From positions 1-38,724 of the IMG/VR virus record IMGVR_UViG_3300050132_000108: a stretch of DNA of 38,724 bases. The stretch is one strand, 5' to 3'. The DNA is from a virus. Under the pieces are notes generated by a model that saw only the letters and a list, made by a program, of their open reading frames with translations, did no database searches and was not told the DNA's origin. Positions 1-6,120 of this stretch are shown here, piece by piece. A program made the translations under genes and the position numbers. Numbering within the stretch: position 1 is the first letter of the stretch; each line of letters opens with the position of its first letter.

Positions 1-99
1 TTGATGTTTTAGCTCACCAAAGGCTCCCCATGGGGGCATAAAAGGGATATTTACTGTGTGTATTCCTTTAGGAAATTTAACTTCTATCTTCTTTTCCAT
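1..99 (-). CDS. Hypothetical protein, N-terminal fragment
   Basis: An ATG at 99 opens 33 codons that run off the left edge of the window, so the C-terminus is missing. The visible residues begin MEKKIEVKFPKG and include a Pro/Trp-rich stretch (PFMPPWGAFGEL). I do not recognise the family. It lies just downstream of the ssDNA-binding-like gene on the same strand, so it is probably a further early gene of that transcription unit. No Shine-Dalgarno is visible before the start (ACACTATATG). Confidence 0.55.
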   Translation of the reverse strand, partial: MEKKIEVKFPKGIHTVNIPFMPPWGAFGELKHQ

Positions 100-138
100 A
101 TAGTGTTAGTTACTTGGTGGTTTGTTCATACTCTCAAT

Positions 139-181
139 GCGGCATACATCTATCCATAACCGAAAGTGCGATATATGCCGC
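139..181. repeat. Inverted repeat downstream of ssb-like gene
   Basis: GCGGCATA at 139-146 and TATGCCGC at 174-181 form a perfect 8-bp stem with a 27-nt loop, 7 bp after the stop of the minus-strand gene 188-703. There is no T-tract on either side, so it is a poor intrinsic terminator. It may instead protect or process the 3' end of the mRNA. Confidence 0.5.
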
Positions 182-187
182 GTGAGA

Positions 188-703
188 TTACGACTCGATA
201 TTGAGTGCTTTCGCTACGTCAAACGTAGGGAGAGCTGCGTCTACAAGCTTCTGCACGTCTGCCTTCAGCGGCTTCGCAGGGCTTGGCTTCACCGAGTAGC
301 TCACACGCCCACCATTATCCTCGCGGGTAATAGTTAGGTCGTAGGTGTTTACGGGTGAACCCCAGTCATCGTCAGAAGCGAAGTTGTTGATAGCCTTTTG
401 AATAGTCTTCTGGTTAATCTGCATGAGCATAGGCTTCTCATCACGATAGCTCCATACCATGAAGGCCCAGAAAGAGTTAATCTTTGGCTTCCCGTACTTC
501 TGGTCGATATCTACTTCGTCTTCCTCAATGGTAGCGTTTATGCCACCACGACGGAACGGTTTGTTATCTTTCCAGCCTTCCATTCCCACGACTGCAGGTG
601 TAAGGATTCTGAACTTATTATCCCCGTCCTCTAGCTTATAAAAGTCTGATCCTGCTTCCTTGAATTCATAATCCTTAGGAAGAAACTCTGTTGTTTGCGA
701 CAT
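188..703 (-). CDS. Phage single-stranded DNA-binding-like protein
   Basis: A 171-aa protein that likely coats ssDNA during replication or recombination. An N-terminal segment around residues 22-50 (YKLEDGDNKFRIL, then a GW..NKPFRR stretch) and a central FWAFMVW..RDEKPMLMQINQKTIQ segment resemble the OB-fold SSB-like proteins of many tailed phages. A WGSP...YDLTITRE motif follows at about 115-127. This is family resemblance judged by eye. It is the promoter-distal gene of the minus-strand replication block but has its own promoter (-10 at 921-926) and an unusually long, structured leader of about 200 nt. The start at 703 gives a full-length domain; no Shine-Dalgarno precedes it. Confidence 0.65.
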   Translation of the reverse strand: MSQTTEFLPKDYEFKEAGSDFYKLEDGDNKFRILTPAVVGMEGWKDNKPFRRGGINATIEEDEVDIDQKYGKPKINSFWAFMVWSYRDEKPMLMQINQKTIQKAINNFASDDDWGSPVNTYDLTITREDNGGRVSYSVKPSPAKPLKADVQKLVDAALPTFDVAKALNIES

Positions 704-740
704 ATGTTTGGTGTTACTTATTTCATCAGCGGTAATTGTG

Positions 741-849
741 CTGAGAGCAGCGGGTTACGTCGATACGATTAACCAGTACGATACGCAGGGTAGCCTATTA
801 TCCGGTTTAATATATCCCCGCTGCTCTCAGAACACTTATGTCCTGAGAG
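741..849 (-). promoter_or_regulatory. Structured 5' leader of ssb-like gene with competing hairpins
   Basis: On the plus strand CTGAGAGCAGCGGG (741-754) is perfectly complementary to CCCGCTGCTCTCAG (817-830), a 14-bp stem enclosing 62 nt. The second arm can also pair through CTCTCAG (824-830) with CTGAGAG at 843-849, a short 7-bp hairpin. The two pairings exclude each other. In the minus-strand transcript this lies between the promoter at about 921 and the ATG at 703. The form suits an attenuator, a protein-binding leader or a replication structure. Which of these applies is unknown. Confidence 0.55.
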
Positions 850-916
850 AAGATTTCAGTCTAGGATAGACCCAGCAACCTCTGTAGGAAACCAACTCGT
901 CCTCACTGTTATCTGT

Positions 917-934
917 GTATAGTATATTCTATGT
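917..934. promoter_or_regulatory. Operator-like palindrome copy 1 (ssb promoter)
   Basis: GTATAGTATATTCTATGT matches the perfect 18-bp palindrome at 4786-4803 at 15 of 18 positions. It covers the -10 of the ssb-like gene promoter, where a repressor would block polymerase. Confidence 0.6.
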
Positions 935-949
935 AATGGAAGAGTGCAA
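921..949 (-). promoter_or_regulatory. Promoter of ssb-like gene
   Basis: On the minus strand: -35 TTGCAC (949-944), 17-bp spacer, -10 TATACT (926-921). The same hexamers and spacing occur at the promoter upstream of 4763. Transcription would start near 914, giving a leader of roughly 210 nt. Confidence 0.7.
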
Positions 950-956
950 ATGGATA

Positions 957-1553
957 CTATGTGGATAACTTTTTGATGTATGCTTCCATCTCTATTCGTG
1001 TTGTCTTAATCTCCACTGCAAGCTCAAGTACTTGGCGTAGGGTGCGGCGGGTGTTGAAGTGATGGATCACCGCCGGCGTTGTGAAGCCATAGGTGAAGTC
1101 GGGGCGTACGCAGGTAGGCACCCACTCCAAGAACATGGTTATATCCTCAGGCTTTACCTTGTCACGCAGATAGTGCATCAGCGCATAATATGTAAGCTGA
1201 CCGTGAGCATCCACGCGCTTCTGGTCCCATTTTTTTACACCTGTCTTGAACTCACCGAGTATGAGCTCTTCCTGGTGCCATGTGTCGAGATACCCGACAA
1301 GCTCAAGCGAGTCTAGTTGCGCGGTCATGGGGTGCTCAACTATGGGGAGTGTGGTTACAGGTGCCATGGGTGTACCCCACTCAATACTGTCTGCGAACTT
1401 CTTGCCGAACTCTAACGCTGGAGTAGAGGGGGTAGAGTTGCCGAGAATGTAGCGGTCATACCATGCGTGCTTGTCGTATTGCCAGGAGCTGTGCTGTGAC
1501 CAGCTATAGGGTCTTCGTTGCCAGGAAGCGATTTGGGTGGGGGTGTGGGTCAT
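957..1553 (-). CDS. PD-(D/E)XK nuclease (RecB/Cas4-like exonuclease)
   Basis: A 198-aa protein with the signature of the PD-(D/E)XK superfamily as found in RecB/Cas4-like phage nucleases: D90 in GYLD, E101-x-K103 in GEFKTG, and Q119 in the AHGQLTYYAL helix, preceded by a FGKKFAD segment near residue 49. It likely cuts or resects DNA during replication, recombination or host DNA breakdown. No Cas4-type cysteine cluster is seen. Its start overlaps the stop of the upstream YozE-like gene by 4 nt, which implies translational coupling. Its last codons abut a DnaA box (960-968) that belongs to the next promoter. Confidence 0.8.
   Translation of the reverse strand: MTHTPTQIASWQRRPYSWSQHSSWQYDKHAWYDRYILGNSTPSTPALEFGKKFADSIEWGTPMAPVTTLPIVEHPMTAQLDSLELVGYLDTWHQEELILGEFKTGVKKWDQKRVDAHGQLTYYALMHYLRDKVKPEDITMFLEWVPTCVRPDFTYGFTTPAVIHHFNTRRTLRQVLELAVEIKTTRIEMEAYIKKLST
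960..968 (-). promoter_or_regulatory. DnaA-box-like site upstream of ssb promoter
   Basis: A perfect TTATCCACA on the minus strand, 10 bp upstream of the -35 and 33 bp upstream of the -10 of the ssb-like gene. Orientation and distance equal those of the site at 3987 relative to the primase -10. This placement suggests an activator or coupling to host DnaA rather than chance. Confidence 0.6.
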
Positions 1554-1756
1554 AGAGACTTTTGATATTTATTCCAAGCACGTTTGAATGTTTTGCGAGC
1601 ATCGGTGCATGCACCATGGATTGCCATATGCCCTGTGATCGTCTCGTAGTCTTCCATATCCTCAAGACAAGGGTCAGTGAGTATGTCATGTGCTAATTCT
1701 CCAAACGCAGTGTTCTTGCGTTCGTGTTGCTGTAGAAATTCTTTAAAAGTCTTCAT
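1550..1756 (-). CDS. YozE-like SAM-fold protein
   Basis: A 68-aa protein starting MKTFKEFLQQH. The pattern F.EF....., FGELAHDI, DYETITGHM and TFKRAWNKY follows the small YozE_SAM_like proteins of Firmicutes, including the closing aromatic 'AW..Y' helix. The function of that family is not established. An ATG 24 nt further upstream is possible but lies inside the helicase gene. The ATG at 1756 follows the helicase stop (1761) directly and matches the family length. It overlaps the nuclease start by 4 nt. Similarity is judged by eye. Confidence 0.65.
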   Translation of the reverse strand: MKTFKEFLQQHERKNTAFGELAHDILTDPCLEDMEDYETITGHMAIHGACTDARKTFKRAWNKYQKSL

Positions 1757-1760
1757 ATTT

Positions 1761-3008
1761 TTAATAGTTAAGTGGGTCACCGAAATCGTCTACTTCTTCA
1801 TATGGCTCTTCGACTATAAGAGCGCCGTCTTGCCGTTCTGTGCCAGAAAGGCGCAGAATGATCTCACGCATGTTCTCGTCTTCCATCTGCCACAAGTCTG
1901 CATTAGTGCCGTCAACCTTGAGTCGGCGGCACACCCGTAGTGCAGCAAGCTCTTGCAAATAAGACGAGGCACTGTTAGTAGGAAGCCCGAGAGTCATTCC
2001 GATAGCTGCTGAATTACAACCGGCAGGATATTCAGCTAATGCTTGAAGCGTCTTACGGCGTTCGTCATTAGCAAGAGAGAATGCGCACCACTCCAGCCCT
2101 CGCAGGTTCTTTTCTGTCAGTTCAGCTTTCCCCGTCTCGTTTTCATTCATAATGCACATGCCTAAGGCAAGCCCACGAAGTTGTAACGCCGTACGCATTG
2201 GCATCTCCGGCTCAGGAATGCGGTCTACTTCCCGAGTTCTTTCATTCACATGTACGCTGGTGCGTATGACGGATGCTAACTTTGCCATTTCTTTTATTTT
2301 ATGATTATCTTCCTCTGAAAATACCGGCTCTGCAACATGTGACTGAATTACACTTGATAAATATTCTCCGTATATTTCTCCAATATGCTCATCAAGTGCT
2401 TGCCCGTACAGGGTACGTCCTAGTGATTTGTCTACTGCCTTATCAATATCATAGGGCTTCATGCGGTAATACATAAACCTCTCCCCCATGTCTGCAATCT
2501 CTTCAAAATGCCGGTACAGTGATGCGGTAGAAGCACCAATAATACCAAGCTTACCCTTCCAGGTTATAGGTTCCTGGTTTCCTGTAAGTTTAGTGAGATG
2601 GCCATCGTAAATATGGCGTAGTTGTCCCAGTATCTCATGCAGTGTCTGTGTCTCTTTAGAGAAGAGGGCTGTTAAGTCAGGAAATAATAGAATGCCATAG
2701 TCACCTATACGTTTCAATAATGACGGTTCAAATTCAGACGCTTTCTTAGTGAGAGAGCCTGAAAGGAATGTGTTAGGAGTTATGTCTGTTATCTCATGTA
2801 TTATTTGTTTTCCTGCGGGTTGGGCATATTCAAGGGGTGCTATGTACTGTGTCTTACCTGATGAGGGTGCACCAATGATCACTAACCATACGGGTTGACC
2901 TAACTGCATAATGTTAGTTATTGCCGCTGCCATAATCACATCAAGAATATCCTCATCCTCCATGTATAAATGCTCACGCATTTTTTTCTTTAGGGTGGAG
3001 AGTTTCAT
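1761..3008 (-). CDS. AAA+ ATPase, probable replicative helicase
   Basis: A 415-aa P-loop ATPase with Walker A GAPSSGKT (residues 46-53), Walker B GILLFPDL (about 105-112), a sensor-1-like GIIGAST (155-161) and a candidate arginine finger in GERF (R177). The C-terminal 110 residues look like a winged helix ('AAIGMTLGLPTNSASSYLQEL'), as in helicases that grip DNA. It overlaps the primase stop by 4 nt, so primase and helicase are probably made in fixed ratio and work together at the fork. It is not a classic DnaB/RecA-type helicase: the Walker B is embedded in an AAA+-like order. A helicase-loader role is an alternative. Confidence 0.7.
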   Translation of the reverse strand: MKLSTLKKKMREHLYMEDEDILDVIMAAAITNIMQLGQPVWLVIIGAPSSGKTQYIAPLEYAQPAGKQIIHEITDITPNTFLSGSLTKKASEFEPSLLKRIGDYGILLFPDLTALFSKETQTLHEILGQLRHIYDGHLTKLTGNQEPITWKGKLGIIGASTASLYRHFEEIADMGERFMYYRMKPYDIDKAVDKSLGRTLYGQALDEHIGEIYGEYLSSVIQSHVAEPVFSEEDNHKIKEMAKLASVIRTSVHVNERTREVDRIPEPEMPMRTALQLRGLALGMCIMNENETGKAELTEKNLRGLEWCAFSLANDERRKTLQALAEYPAGCNSAAIGMTLGLPTNSASSYLQELAALRVCRRLKVDGTNADLWQMEDENMREIILRLSGTERQDGALIVEEPYEEVDDFGDPLNY

Positions 3009-3940
3009 AGGCGATTAAGGTCTTCTACCGCAGTACGAAAGCCTACCTGATTAAGATTTTGGTATATGGCAATTGAGTCATACGCCTTTCCGCAACCGCC
3101 AAAGCAATACGTTGAATTGGTTTTTGGATAATAATGCAATGATGGGGTGCTTTCGTTATGGAAGGGACATAATGCTTTTTTCTCTCTATTAAATTTAATA
3201 AGGTTAGAAACCGGATACTCTTTAGCATTTAATACCGCATCGTCATGGATAATTTTTTTACCTGTATAGGATACTTGTTGCGCTTGTTCATGGTTCTTTT
3301 TTATCCATGCTTTATGGAAACGAGTCGGCAGCCATGATGCTGAGCGCTTGTTCATATCTTCTACGATAGAGGTCTCATCTGGATAGCTGAGGGCGGTTTC
3401 CATGAGTGCGGTGAAGTTGCCACCTTTGCAAACGAAATCCGTAATATCTTTAACTTCAAGCTTTTCCGGTACAAAAATGAATCTAGCAGTCGGTAGATAT
3501 GAGTGTATTTTTACCATGCCTTCCGCGCCAGCATCATCATTGTCTAGACATACATATACTTGTTTACCTTCAAAATAGGGTATCCATTCTTCTTGAAACG
3601 ATAGAGCTCCACCAGTAGAGGTAACCGCTGCAATATTCATACTCCAAAGTACGAGTGTATCAAGTTCTCCTTCTGTTATTACGATTGTTTCGTGGTTGTC
3701 TTTTATATGGTCGAGTCCATAGAGTGTTACCTTACCGCCTTTTTCATAGAGATACTTTGGCTTTCGTTCGTCTGAGGGATCACGTCGGTACTTATTAAAA
3801 GAAAACATACCGTCGGGTGTGTGCACCGGGATCACTAGACAGTTCTCAAGGCCAAGTGCATCTCCCGTATGAATATGAAAAGACTCAATAATGTCCGCAG
3901 ACACATTCCTTCTCATGAGCCAATCCATATTCGTATTCAT
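3005..3940 (-). CDS. DnaG-type primase with TOPRIM first and zinc finger last
   Basis: A 311-aa primase that would lay RNA primers for replication. The TOPRIM domain is at about residues 83-165: E90 in ITEGELD and the DxD-like D133/D135 in VCLDNDDAGAEG. A CHC2-type zinc finger sits at the C-terminus (about 238-311), with C258, H261, C279 and C283 in CPFHNESTPSL and YCFGGCG. DnaG has the zinc finger at the N-terminus, so the order here is permuted. The second Cys pair is spaced C-x3-C rather than C-x2-C. I chose the ATG at 3940 over a longer frame from 4069 because a -10 (TATAGT) lies 7 nt upstream and the extra 43 residues show no domain. Confidence 0.85.
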   Translation of the reverse strand: MNTNMDWLMRRNVSADIIESFHIHTGDALGLENCLVIPVHTPDGMFSFNKYRRDPSDERKPKYLYEKGGKVTLYGLDHIKDNHETIVITEGELDTLVLWSMNIAAVTSTGGALSFQEEWIPYFEGKQVYVCLDNDDAGAEGMVKIHSYLPTARFIFVPEKLEVKDITDFVCKGGNFTALMETALSYPDETSIVEDMNKRSASWLPTRFHKAWIKKNHEQAQQVSYTGKKIIHDDAVLNAKEYPVSNLIKFNREKKALCPFHNESTPSLHYYPKTNSTYCFGGCGKAYDSIAIYQNLNQVGFRTAVEDLNRL

Positions 3941-3947
3941 ACTTAGG

Positions 3948-3953
3948 ACTATA
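3948..3953 (-). promoter_or_regulatory. Extended -10 promoter of primase, leaderless
   Basis: Minus strand TGC-TATAGT, an extended -10, ends 7 nt before the primase ATG at 3940. Transcription from the usual position would begin at or beside the start codon. No convincing -35 is seen; a DnaA-like box lies 33 bp upstream. Confidence 0.65.
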
Positions 3954-3986
3954 GCATGACTTCGACAGAGCATATCCCGTGCTGGG

Positions 3987-3995
3987 TGTGGATAA
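3987..3995 (-). promoter_or_regulatory. DnaA-box-like site upstream of primase
   Basis: A perfect TTATCCACA on the minus strand, 33 bp upstream of the primase -10. Spacing and orientation are identical to the site at 960-968. It also borders the structured, AT-rich segment proposed here as a replication origin. Confidence 0.65.
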
Positions 3996-4032
3996 GTTAC
4001 ATTTCCAATAGTTGACAAATTACCTGCCAAGG

Positions 4033-4130
4033 GGTAGGCTAGGGGGAACCCCCGCAGGGGAGCTTCCACCCTCGCCTACCTTGATAAAGTGTGTTATAAT
4101 AAAAACAAAAACGGCTTAGATAAGCCATAT
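4033..4130. other. Structured GC stems plus AT-rich tract, candidate replication origin
   Basis: GGTAGGC (4033-4039) pairs perfectly with GCCTACC (4074-4080). Between them are GGGG/CCCC (4042-4045 with 4050-4053) and possibly a second hairpin around 4056-4072, giving a cruciform or three-way junction. Then come an AT-rich tract holding TATAAT with an upstream TG (4095-4100) and a small hairpin, GGCTTA/TAAGCC (4113-4126). No gene accounts for this stretch. It sits beside a perfect DnaA box and the primase gene, as origins often do. A structured regulatory RNA is the main alternative. Confidence 0.4.
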
Positions 4131-4169
4131 TTTCTAAAAATAAAAACCGCCTCAAATCGAGACGGTTTT
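4131..4169 (-). terminator. Intrinsic terminator after 4179-4763 gene
   Basis: Read on the minus strand, AAACCGTCTC (4168-4159) pairs with GAGGCGGTTT (4153-4144) with one mismatch and a 5-nt loop, followed by a T-rich tail (TTTTTATTTTTAG). It lies 10 bp past the gene's stop and separates this gene from the primase unit. Confidence 0.85.
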
Positions 4170-4178
4170 CATCTTTTA

Positions 4179-4763
4179 TTATCGGTAATTTACCACAGTC
4201 TGCACCTCTTCAAGGTGCGCGCCTGGTACCTGCGTTCCAGCTTTGAGTGCCGCGATAACCATATTCTCAACTACAATCATGTACTCACGTGGTATAAGAC
4301 TCTCATCGTCTATCACAAGCTTAGGTCTTGTTCGAAACTTTACCGTTCCTGCGTCAGTGCTCACTGCTTCCTCTGGCTTTTCAATCTCTTGCAACTTCTT
4401 TATAGCTGTCTCAGTTGAGAAGTTACCTTTACCCTCCTTGGTGCGTGCTGCTATCTTTTCAGCCTCAGCCTCAGCTATACGGGACTGTTCAGTCTGATAG
4501 GTGGAAATCTTTGAGCGCAGAGTCGCGATAGCACCATCGAGGATAGTCTCAAATGGCTTCCAGCGTCCACGCTCTGCCTTGAGAGCTTCGTTCAGGGGCT
4601 TTGTGACCTTTTCCTTCTCTTCGGTAATTTCGTCGTTTTTCTTGTTAAGAGTTGAAAGAAGCTCAACTGCGTCTTTCATAGAGCGCGAATCATCAATAAT
4701 AATTGCTTCAGCTTTCTTGGTGATTGGGTTGATTTGCTTCTCGTAGATGGTTAGGTCAGTCAT
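4179..4763 (-). CDS. Phage coiled-coil early protein, unknown function
   Basis: A 194-aa protein with a long charged helix at about residues 28-105 (NKKNDEITEEKEKVTKPLNEALKAE, split by short breaks) and a C-terminal segment of about 60 residues (TVKFRTRPKLVIDD, LIPREYM, GTQVPGA). Proteins of this build are common in tailed phages next to SSB, recombinase or nuclease genes and are usually unnamed; I give no function. It is expressed alone: its own promoter with operator lies upstream, and a terminator follows at once. Confidence 0.75.
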   Translation of the reverse strand: MTDLTIYEKQINPITKKAEAIIIDDSRSMKDAVELLSTLNKKNDEITEEKEKVTKPLNEALKAERGRWKPFETILDGAIATLRSKISTYQTEQSRIAEAEAEKIAARTKEGKGNFSTETAIKKLQEIEKPEEAVSTDAGTVKFRTRPKLVIDDESLIPREYMIVVENMVIAALKAGTQVPGAHLEEVQTVVNYR

Positions 4764-4785
4764 GGTTATTTAATTAGGTTTACTC

Positions 4786-4818
4786 ACATAGTATATACTA
4801 TGTAAATGAGATGTGCAA
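4786..4818 (-). promoter_or_regulatory. Promoter and perfect 18-bp palindromic operator
   Basis: ACATAGTATATACTATGT (4786-4803) is a perfect palindrome. Within it lies the minus-strand -10 TATACT (4795-4790), with -35 TTGCAC at 4818-4813 and a 17-bp spacer. It serves the gene 4179-4763 with a leader of about 20 nt. Near copies at 917-934 and 37223-37240 sit on the -10 of two other minus-strand promoters, so one regulator could control all three. Confidence 0.75.
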
Positions 4819-4819
4819 G

Positions 4820-4828
4820 TTATCCACA
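4820..4828 (+). promoter_or_regulatory. DnaA-box-like site in divergent promoter region
   Basis: A perfect TTATCCACA on the plus strand. It is 1 bp from the -35 of the minus promoter and 29 bp upstream of the plus-strand -10 at 4858. It is the third perfect copy in the window. Confidence 0.65.
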
Positions 4829-4833
4829 CATTA

Positions 4834-4863
4834 TAGACAATAAGGTATATACTGTGCTATAGT
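4834..4863 (+). promoter_or_regulatory. Plus-strand promoter, extended -10, leaderless gene
   Basis: -35 TAGACA (4834-4839), 18-bp spacer, extended -10 TGC-TATAGT (4855-4863). The ATG at 4870 lies 6 nt after the -10. A diverged palindrome-like sequence (GGTATATACTGTG, from 4845) overlaps the spacer. It probably starts the long plus-strand unit. Confidence 0.65.
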
Positions 4864-4869
4864 CGTACT

Positions 4870-5049
4870 ATGCAACGAGGAACAACACACAAACCCGAGT
4901 CTCTTATAGCTATTCGTGCCAAGGCAAAGAACCGTTGGGCGAAGATATCAGAGAAAGAACGAAGCACAATAATGAAGCAAAGAGCAGCTATTAGAATTAA
5001 GAATAAAAAAGTATTAAATACTCTTACGTTTGTTTCATATTTCCAATAG
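4870..5049 (+). CDS. Small basic protein, possible -1 frameshift donor
   Basis: A 59-aa Arg/Lys-rich helical protein (MQRGTTHKPESLIAIRAKAK...). The first 45 residues loosely recall the NUMOD-type DNA-binding helices attached to HNH enzymes, but this is weak. The last 15 residues (VLNTLTFVSYFQ) look unlike a natural ending. Six A's at 5005-5010, in frame as AAA AAA, would allow a -1 slip into an open frame encoding a clear membrane segment. The mRNA is predicted to be leaderless. Confidence 0.5.
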   Translation: MQRGTTHKPESLIAIRAKAKNRWAKISEKERSTIMKQRAAIRIKNKKVLNTLTFVSYFQ

Positions 5050-5144
5050 CTCCATTTGTACTGATTGGTCTGATAATAAAGAACGCTTTCTGGTGTATTT
5101 GGAGAGATTTAATTGACGAGGCAAGCATATTCCGTTGGAGATGA
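5010..5144 (+). other. Open frame encoding membrane segment, reachable by -1 frameshift
   Basis: In the -1 frame relative to 4870, codons 5010-5141 encode SIKYSYVCFIFPIAP followed by FVLIGLIIKNAFW and a charged tail, ending at TGA 5142-5144. There is no ATG, GTG or TTG start at its head, so it would be made by slippage on the A6 run, from a non-canonical start, or not at all. Its stop overlaps an ATG at 5141. Confidence 0.35.
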
Positions 5145-5236
5145 TGTCAGAGAACTACAGTAGATATGGAAGAATGGCTAGAAGATATAATCTACCGCGC
5201 CAATTTGGAGTATCATATCTACCAACAACACCATGA
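5141..5236 (+). CDS. Possible 31-aa basic peptide
   Basis: ATG ATG TCA... encodes 31 residues (MMSENYSRYGRMARRYNLPR and 11 more). Its start overlaps the preceding TGA as ATGA. It overlaps the gene at 5166 in another frame. Only one of the two may be translated. I have no family for it. Confidence 0.25.
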   Translation: MMSENYSRYGRMARRYNLPRQFGVSYLPTTP

Positions 5237-5336
5237 CTGGATAGAAGCGTGGGAATGGCTTAAGGACTTTTCCACACATGGCGGGAAATTAGAAGAAGAT
5301 TATACTATTGACACTAACCAACAAAACAATGGATAA
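5166..5336 (+). CDS. Small acidic hypothetical protein
   Basis: A 56-aa acidic protein rich in Trp and His (MEEWLEDIIYRANLEYHIY..., DWIEAWEWLKDF). It is unrecognised. Its final codons overlap the ATG of the next gene by 8 nt (ATGGATAA), the tight packing typical of real phage genes. Confidence 0.5.
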   Translation: MEEWLEDIIYRANLEYHIYQQHHDWIEAWEWLKDFSTHGGKLEEDYTIDTNQQNNG

Positions 5337-5550
5337 AACAATCGAAGACTTCATAGAGACAGACCCAAAGACTCTAGAGTTCAAGGAACGCGCTCTCAAG
5401 TTCGAGGAAGAAATCAAGCCTATTTCAGAGAAGTGGGGCGTTGCACCATGGGCAGGACTACAGAGCAGCAATGAAATAATTGCTGCCGTTCCACAACTCA
5501 AAGACCTTTTTGAGAAGTCTGAACCAGAAAATGGACTACCCGCTGCTTAA
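5329..5550 (+). CDS. Small acidic hypothetical protein
   Basis: A 73-aa acidic, probably helical protein (MDKTIEDFIETDPKTLEFKE...). A TTG at 5308 is an alternative start, but the ATG at 5329 overlaps the preceding stop as in neighbouring genes. No family is recognised. Confidence 0.6.
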   Translation: MDKTIEDFIETDPKTLEFKERALKFEEEIKPISEKWGVAPWAGLQSSNEIIAAVPQLKDLFEKSEPENGLPAA

Positions 5551-5860
5551 ACAACTCTACGCGGCTGGTTTTGAAGTACCTGACGAGCCACAAGGAGTCT
5601 GTAAGGACATCGAAGGAGACTACATCTATTACCCAACCACAGAGGAAATCATAGAAGCCTGTGGTCAGCACTTCACAGAAGTCAGAGACTTAGAGAACAT
5701 CCAGCTCCGCATGGCTCATCCAAAGGAAGTTCCCGCAGACATGAAGTACGAAGCAGTATCAAGTAACGGACGCAGACTCAAGTACGGACATGGGAGAACC
5801 ATTGAAATCGCAGCAGCCCACTTATTCTTAGCAATACAAGACCCTCTATTCGGACTATGA
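5531..5860 (+). CDS. Hypothetical phage protein
   Basis: A 109-aa protein (MDYPLLKQLYAAGFEVP...). The sequence FEVPDEPQG...YYPTTEEIIEACG and a C-terminal 'AAHLFLAIQ' helix resemble small proteins found in many phages that seem to carry an item number or activity level; none has a known function. The start at 5531 overlaps the previous gene by 20 nt. A longer frame from 5480 is less likely because it would overlap by 71 nt. Confidence 0.6.
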   Translation: MDYPLLKQLYAAGFEVPDEPQGVCKDIEGDYIYYPTTEEIIEACGQHFTEVRDLENIQLRMAHPKEVPADMKYEAVSSNGRRLKYGHGRTIEIAAAHLFLAIQDPLFGL

Positions 5861-6120
5861 TATATCTTTTATTCTTTTGGATTGTCTGCCTTACGTTCGT
5901 AGTGATAATCCTCTACCTAGAGTCTCGTGTGAAGAAAGAAGAAGGAAGTATGTATTATTTTGACGAGGAGTATCTTGATAAGACAGCACCAAATCCTCTA
6001 CACGCCACTGTTAGTACAACAAACACCGCTCCTCAATTCGTAGAATTCCTAGGAGCAGATAGAGTAAATGATATTTTATCCGAGAAAGTTGACCCTAAAA
6101 TAGACGATATACTAATATGA
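5857..6120 (+). CDS. Single-pass membrane protein
   Basis: An 87-aa protein with an N-terminal transmembrane helix (residues 2-21, IYLLFFWIVCLTFVVIILYL), then a charged, soluble tail. Its ATG overlaps the previous stop (ATGA), and its own stop overlaps the GroEL start the same way. Coupling to the chaperonin gene is clear, but no function is known. Confidence 0.65.
   Translation: MIYLLFFWIVCLTFVVIILYLESRVKKEEGSMYYFDEEYLDKTAPNPLHATVSTTNTAPQFVEFLGADRVNDILSEKVDPKIDDILI

Noticed and set aside
3941-4069. Longer primase start at 4069
   Set aside because: The added 43 residues lie across the proposed promoter and hairpin and show no domain.
4033-4080. tRNA or tRNA-like gene
   Set aside because: Only an outer stem and inner hairpins; no anticodon arm or T-loop consensus.
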